In this document: piece by piece, positions 41,843 through 45,804 of the stretch
How the letters are laid out: every line of letters starts with the position of its first letter
Numbering within the stretch: the first letter of the stretch is position 1
Assembly (NCBI RefSeq): GCF_027587205.1
Contig: NZ_JAPDOD010000064.1
Coordinates: forward strand, 1-45,804
DNA length: 45,804 nucleotides
Source: Solirubrobacter ginsenosidimutans
GTDB lineage: Bacteria > Actinomycetota > Thermoleophilia > Solirubrobacterales > Solirubrobacteraceae
Direction of reading: 5' to 3'
Position numbers and translations under genes: made by a program
Notes under the pieces: model-generated
What the model saw: only the letters and a program-made list of their open reading frames with translations
What the model was told of the DNA's origin: nothing
Database searches by the model: none

Positions 41843-43126
41843 TCATCGCAGCGCGGCGCGGGCGCGCTGCGCCTGCCACGGGTAGCCGTCGAGCCCGTGC
41901 GCGAACGCGATCCGCAGCTGCTTGCGACCCTCGCGGGCGTGGCCGGCGGCGAGCGCGGAGAGCCCCGCGTGCGCCCGCCAGACCGGGTCGAGCGCGCCGA
42001 GCCGCAGTGCCCGCTTCGCCCATCGGTAGCCGCTTCGCGGGTCGCCGCTACGGGTCAGCGCCCAGCCGAGCGCGTCGGCCGCGCGGACACTCGGCGCCTT
42101 GGCCCAGCCGCGCCGCGCGAGCGCGACCGCCTTGGCCGGATCGCCGTGGTCGGCCTCGAACACCGCGAGCTCGACGTCCACGTCGACCCCCGCGGCCCGC
42201 TGCAACTGCTCCTCCGCCTGCACGAGCGCGAGGTCCTGCTTCGCCGCGCCGGCCTTGCCGGCGGCGAGCTCGGTCTCGCCCAGCGCGACGACGTACTCGG
42301 GCAGCGGGAGCGTGTCGACGATGCCGCGCAGGCGCGTTGCGGCGGCGGCGAGTCCGCGAGCGTCGAGTTTCTCGCGCTGTACACGAGAAAGTCGACGCTC
42401 GACGCGCGCCGCACTCTCCAGCCGCGCCATTCCCGCCTCCGCGGCCGGGAAGCCCGGCACGAGCGCGAGCGCCTTCGCGAACGCCGCGTGCGCCTCACCC
42501 GCGTGGCCCAGCCGCCGCTCCAGCTCGCCGAGCAGCGCGAGCACGTAGGCGTTGTTCTCCGGCGCGGGCCCGCCGGCGGCCACGGCCAGCCGCATCGCCG
42601 TCGCCGCGCCGGTGAGGTCGCCATGCAGCTCGCGCAGGTACGAGACCCGCGCGTAGGCGGCGAGGTTCGGCTTGCGGTCGACCATCGCCTGCAGCTCACG
42701 CTCGGCGGCGGCGTAGCGGCCGAGCTCGACCAGGGCGTCGACGCGCACGAACGCGCCCTCGGCCCCGGCCCGGCGGCCGAGCTGCAGGCCGCCGGAGAAG
42801 TCATGTCGCGCCAGCGCGAGCTCGCCCGCCGTGGCGAGGCCGTCGGGGGTGCGCGGATTGCGCAGGACGCCCTCGGCGCGCGTGTAGAAGGACGGATCGC
42901 CGGTCTCGCGCACGCGCTGCAGGTAGGCCGCGGCGAGTGAGGCCCGCAGGTCCTCGCGGTTCGGGGACCGGCGCACCGCGCTCTGCAGCTTGGGGATGTC
43001 GGCCGACGTCCCGGTCAGGACGGGGCGCGCGACCGGGGACGGCGCCGCGGCCCCGCCGCCCTCCGCAAGGAGGACGGCGAGGCCGATGCCGAACGCGAGT
43101 GCGATGACGGCGAGCGCCTTCATCAT
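41843..43126 (-). CDS. TPR-repeat exported or anchored protein
   Basis: A 427-residue protein with an N-terminal hydrophobic signal (ALAVIALAFGIGLAVLLA) and then alpha-helical repeats across the whole length, with tetratricopeptide-like features such as LGELERRLGHAGEAHAAFAKAL followed by a Pro, and WLALTRSGD-type turns near the end. No enzyme motif is seen. It is likely a scaffold outside the membrane. Its ATG overlaps the TGA of the DUF4331 gene; two tandem ATGs are present, so the exact start is one codon uncertain. Coupling suggests it works with the DUF4331 protein. Confidence 0.82.
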   Translation of the reverse strand: MMKALAVIALAFGIGLAVLLAEGGGAAAPSPVARPVLTGTSADIPKLQSAVRRSPNREDLRASLAAAYLQRVRETGDPSFYTRAEGVLRNPRTPDGLATAGELALARHDFSGGLQLGRRAGAEGAFVRVDALVELGRYAAAERELQAMVDRKPNLAAYARVSYLRELHGDLTGAATAMRLAVAAGGPAPENNAYVLALLGELERRLGHAGEAHAAFAKALALVPGFPAAEAGMARLESAARVERRLSRVQREKLDARGLAAAATRLRGIVDTLPLPEYVVALGETELAAGKAGAAKQDLALVQAEEQLQRAAGVDVDVELAVFEADHGDPAKAVALARRGWAKAPSVRAADALGWALTRSGDPRSGYRWAKRALRLGALDPVWRAHAGLSALAAGHAREGRKQLRIAFAHGLDGYPWQAQRARAALR

Positions 43127-44574
43127 CAGGCCGGCGGCTGCGGGACCGGGGCGTGGGCCGGCTCGATCCGGCCGAACTTCGCGTCGAAGCCGCTGTCGGG
43201 CAGCGCGACGTACGGGAACCCGGCGCGGAACGGCTTGTCGTTGGTGTCGATGCCGTCGCCGAGCGGGAGCTGCTTGCCGCCGTCCTCGGGCTTCAGCAGC
43301 GCGCCGCCGATGACGCGCAGCTCGATGTCGGTGACGTCGTCGGCCAGGCGGCGGCCGTTCGGGAAGCCCTGCGTGTCACCCGCGAGCACGCCGAAGCGGT
43401 TCGGGGTGGCGGACGCGGGCACGCCGAGGTTGATCTTCAGCGTGTCGGCGGGCACCGCGTTGCGGGAGATCTGCGTCAGGCCGGGAACGCCGGTCAGCAG
43501 CGCCTGCACGATGTCCGTGCGGTTGTTCTCCTTGATGCCGAGGCCGAACAGCGCGTTCAGGATCGCGGCGGGCTCGGGGCTCAGCGCGTTGGCGCCGAAG
43601 TTCTTCCCGTCGTCGGCGGGCGACGTCGCGTTGTACTTGTCCTTGAGGCCGATCGGGATGATCACCTCGTTGATGAGCGGGTTACCGAGGCGGCTGACCT
43701 GCTTCCACGTGTACTGATCGTCGCCGTGGCCGCGGTTGACCTTGATCGACTTGCGCTCGGTGCTCGACCAGACGCCGACGACCGCGTTGCCCGCCTTCGG
43801 ACCGGTGACGGCCTTGCCGTCGCGGGTCACGTCGGCGGCCGGGACCTGCAGCACGAACGAGTGCACGTTGAAGCCGGAGACGTCGTCCTTGCCGCCGCCC
43901 TGGTTGCCGAGGCCGATCATCGGCCGGCCGGGCTTGTCGATGTTGATGCCGTCGAAGACCGCGCCGAGGTCGACGAAGAACGGGTCGTCGACCGGGCCGA
44001 CGAACGACTTGCCGCCGCCCGGCAGGCCCTTGATGGCGCCGTTGGAGACGTTGGCGTAGTTGGGCATCGTCTTCGGGCCCACGTTGTCCGGGGCGACCGG
44101 CACGTTGTTCGCGATCCGTCGCGAGGAGACCTGGCGCCCGGCCCGGTAGGTCTCGTAGTAGAGGTCGTACGTCTGGACGAAGTTCAGGTTCGCGTCGCCG
44201 ATCGAGTTGACCGGCGGAACCGCGTACAGGAACGACTTCGGGTTGCGGAACTTGTTGTGGAACTGCCAGCGATAGGCGACGTCCTCGACGCCGTCACCGG
44301 TGTTGTCGATCTTGACGTAGTAGCGGGCCTCCGGATCGAGCTTGCCGAAGTACGGGCCGCCGGCCGGGTTCTGGAGGGGAACCCAGTTGGAGACGACGGT
44401 GAGCTTGCCCGGGGCGTCCGGCGCGACGAACGCGTAGACGTCCGTGTTGTCGGCGCTGGGGTCGAGCATGATGCGTGGGGCCTCGCGGTGCGAGGAGCCG
44501 AAGACGCCGGTGGTGGCCAGCGCGCCGGCGGCGAGGACGGCAGCAGTGGCCGCCCCCACTAGGCGTGTCCGCAT
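43126..44574 (-). CDS. DUF4331 secreted protein
   Basis: A 482-residue exported protein. The signal peptide (RLVGAATAAVLAAGALATTGVFG) leads directly into the DUF4331 hallmark SSHREAPRIMLDPSADNTDVYAF. Later segments NRGHGDDQYTWKQVSRLGNPL and FPNGRRLADDVTDIELRV are also family features. The function of DUF4331 is unknown; the histidine and acidic residues near the new N-terminus may bind metal. ATG 44574 has an AGGAG ribosome site; a longer in-frame start lacks one. It is coupled to the TPR gene and divergent from the Ser/Thr kinase, with 129 bases between starts that show no clear repeat. Confidence 0.9.
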   Translation of the reverse strand: MRTRLVGAATAAVLAAGALATTGVFGSSHREAPRIMLDPSADNTDVYAFVAPDAPGKLTVVSNWVPLQNPAGGPYFGKLDPEARYYVKIDNTGDGVEDVAYRWQFHNKFRNPKSFLYAVPPVNSIGDANLNFVQTYDLYYETYRAGRQVSSRRIANNVPVAPDNVGPKTMPNYANVSNGAIKGLPGGGKSFVGPVDDPFFVDLGAVFDGINIDKPGRPMIGLGNQGGGKDDVSGFNVHSFVLQVPAADVTRDGKAVTGPKAGNAVVGVWSSTERKSIKVNRGHGDDQYTWKQVSRLGNPLINEVIIPIGLKDKYNATSPADDGKNFGANALSPEPAAILNALFGLGIKENNRTDIVQALLTGVPGLTQISRNAVPADTLKINLGVPASATPNRFGVLAGDTQGFPNGRRLADDVTDIELRVIGGALLKPEDGGKQLPLGDGIDTNDKPFRAGFPYVALPDSGFDAKFGRIEPAHAPVPQPPA

Positions 44575-44703
44575 GGTGGGAACTCCTGGGGTTAGAGGGA
44601 CAACAGGCACTGCGCGCGACCCTCATCCGCGGTTGTAAAACTCCCTGCGACCCAGGTGCAGGAACGTGTATTTCCCGCACCGCGACGGCGCTCATTACGG
44701 GTC

Positions 44704-45804
<1,101 letters not shown>

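Overview
This 45.8 kb window looks like a chromosomal segment of a high-GC actinobacterium. The gene content (F420-type LLM oxidoreductase, SARP-like BTAD regulator, DUF4331 protein, large mycobacterial-type arylsulfatase, a secreted C-terminal domain style that I associate with soil Thermoleophilia) suggests the Solirubrobacterales. That placement is inference from gene style, not from a marker gene. Coding density is very high, and many long antisense frames are GC-driven shadows of real genes. I see no rRNA, CRISPR array, insertion sequence, integrase or phage gene. Two tRNA-Ala genes are present.

Layout. 1-9 kb: tail of an unknown gene, a large sulfatase, a SnoaL-like protein, then on the minus strand a giant BTAD/STAND/WD40 regulator followed closely by a secreted vanadium-haloperoxidase-type protein. 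9.1-11.8 kb: tRNA-Ala(CGC), a membrane GAF-GGDEF diguanylate cyclase and a small acidic protein. 11.8-19 kb: a stand-alone seven- to eight-helix membrane protein divergent from a class B penicillin-binding protein, an Fsr-type MFS exporter divergent from its probable AraC regulator, and a Tat-exported amidase coupled to a small protein. 19.1-23.2 kb: tRNA-Ala(TGC), a histone-deacetylase-fold amidohydrolase divergent from a ROK sugar kinase, and a yjcH-actP-like acetate symporter operon.

23.2-28.2 kb: a PhoD phosphatase with a secreted carbohydrate-binding-like partner, preceded on the same strand by a histidine kinase/response regulator pair. 28.1-30.9 kb: minus-strand cell-envelope genes (rhomboid protease, D,D-carboxypeptidase, conserved anchored protein). 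30.9-41.8 kb is the metabolic core. It holds the E1alpha, E1beta and E2 subunits of a 2-oxoacid dehydrogenase, then a hairpin, then a GGDEF-EAL membrane protein, lipB, an LLM oxidoreductase and lipA packed with overlaps or near-zero spacing. The lipoyl transfer and sulfur-insertion enzymes thus sit directly downstream of a lipoylated E2 substrate. A second E2, without its own E1 and with a Tyr at the usual catalytic Asp, follows a Fur-family gene. 41.8-45.8 kb: a DUF4331 secreted protein coupled to a TPR protein, and divergently a Ser/Thr kinase cut by the window edge.

The most interesting points are: the GGDEF-EAL/lipB/LLM/lipA transcriptional packing; the E2 with the HxxxY active site beside a Fur protein lacking its His cluster; the stand-alone membrane domain at 11.8 kb that resembles the N-terminus of the GGDEF-EAL protein at 35 kb; and the STAND regulator next to a haloperoxidase.
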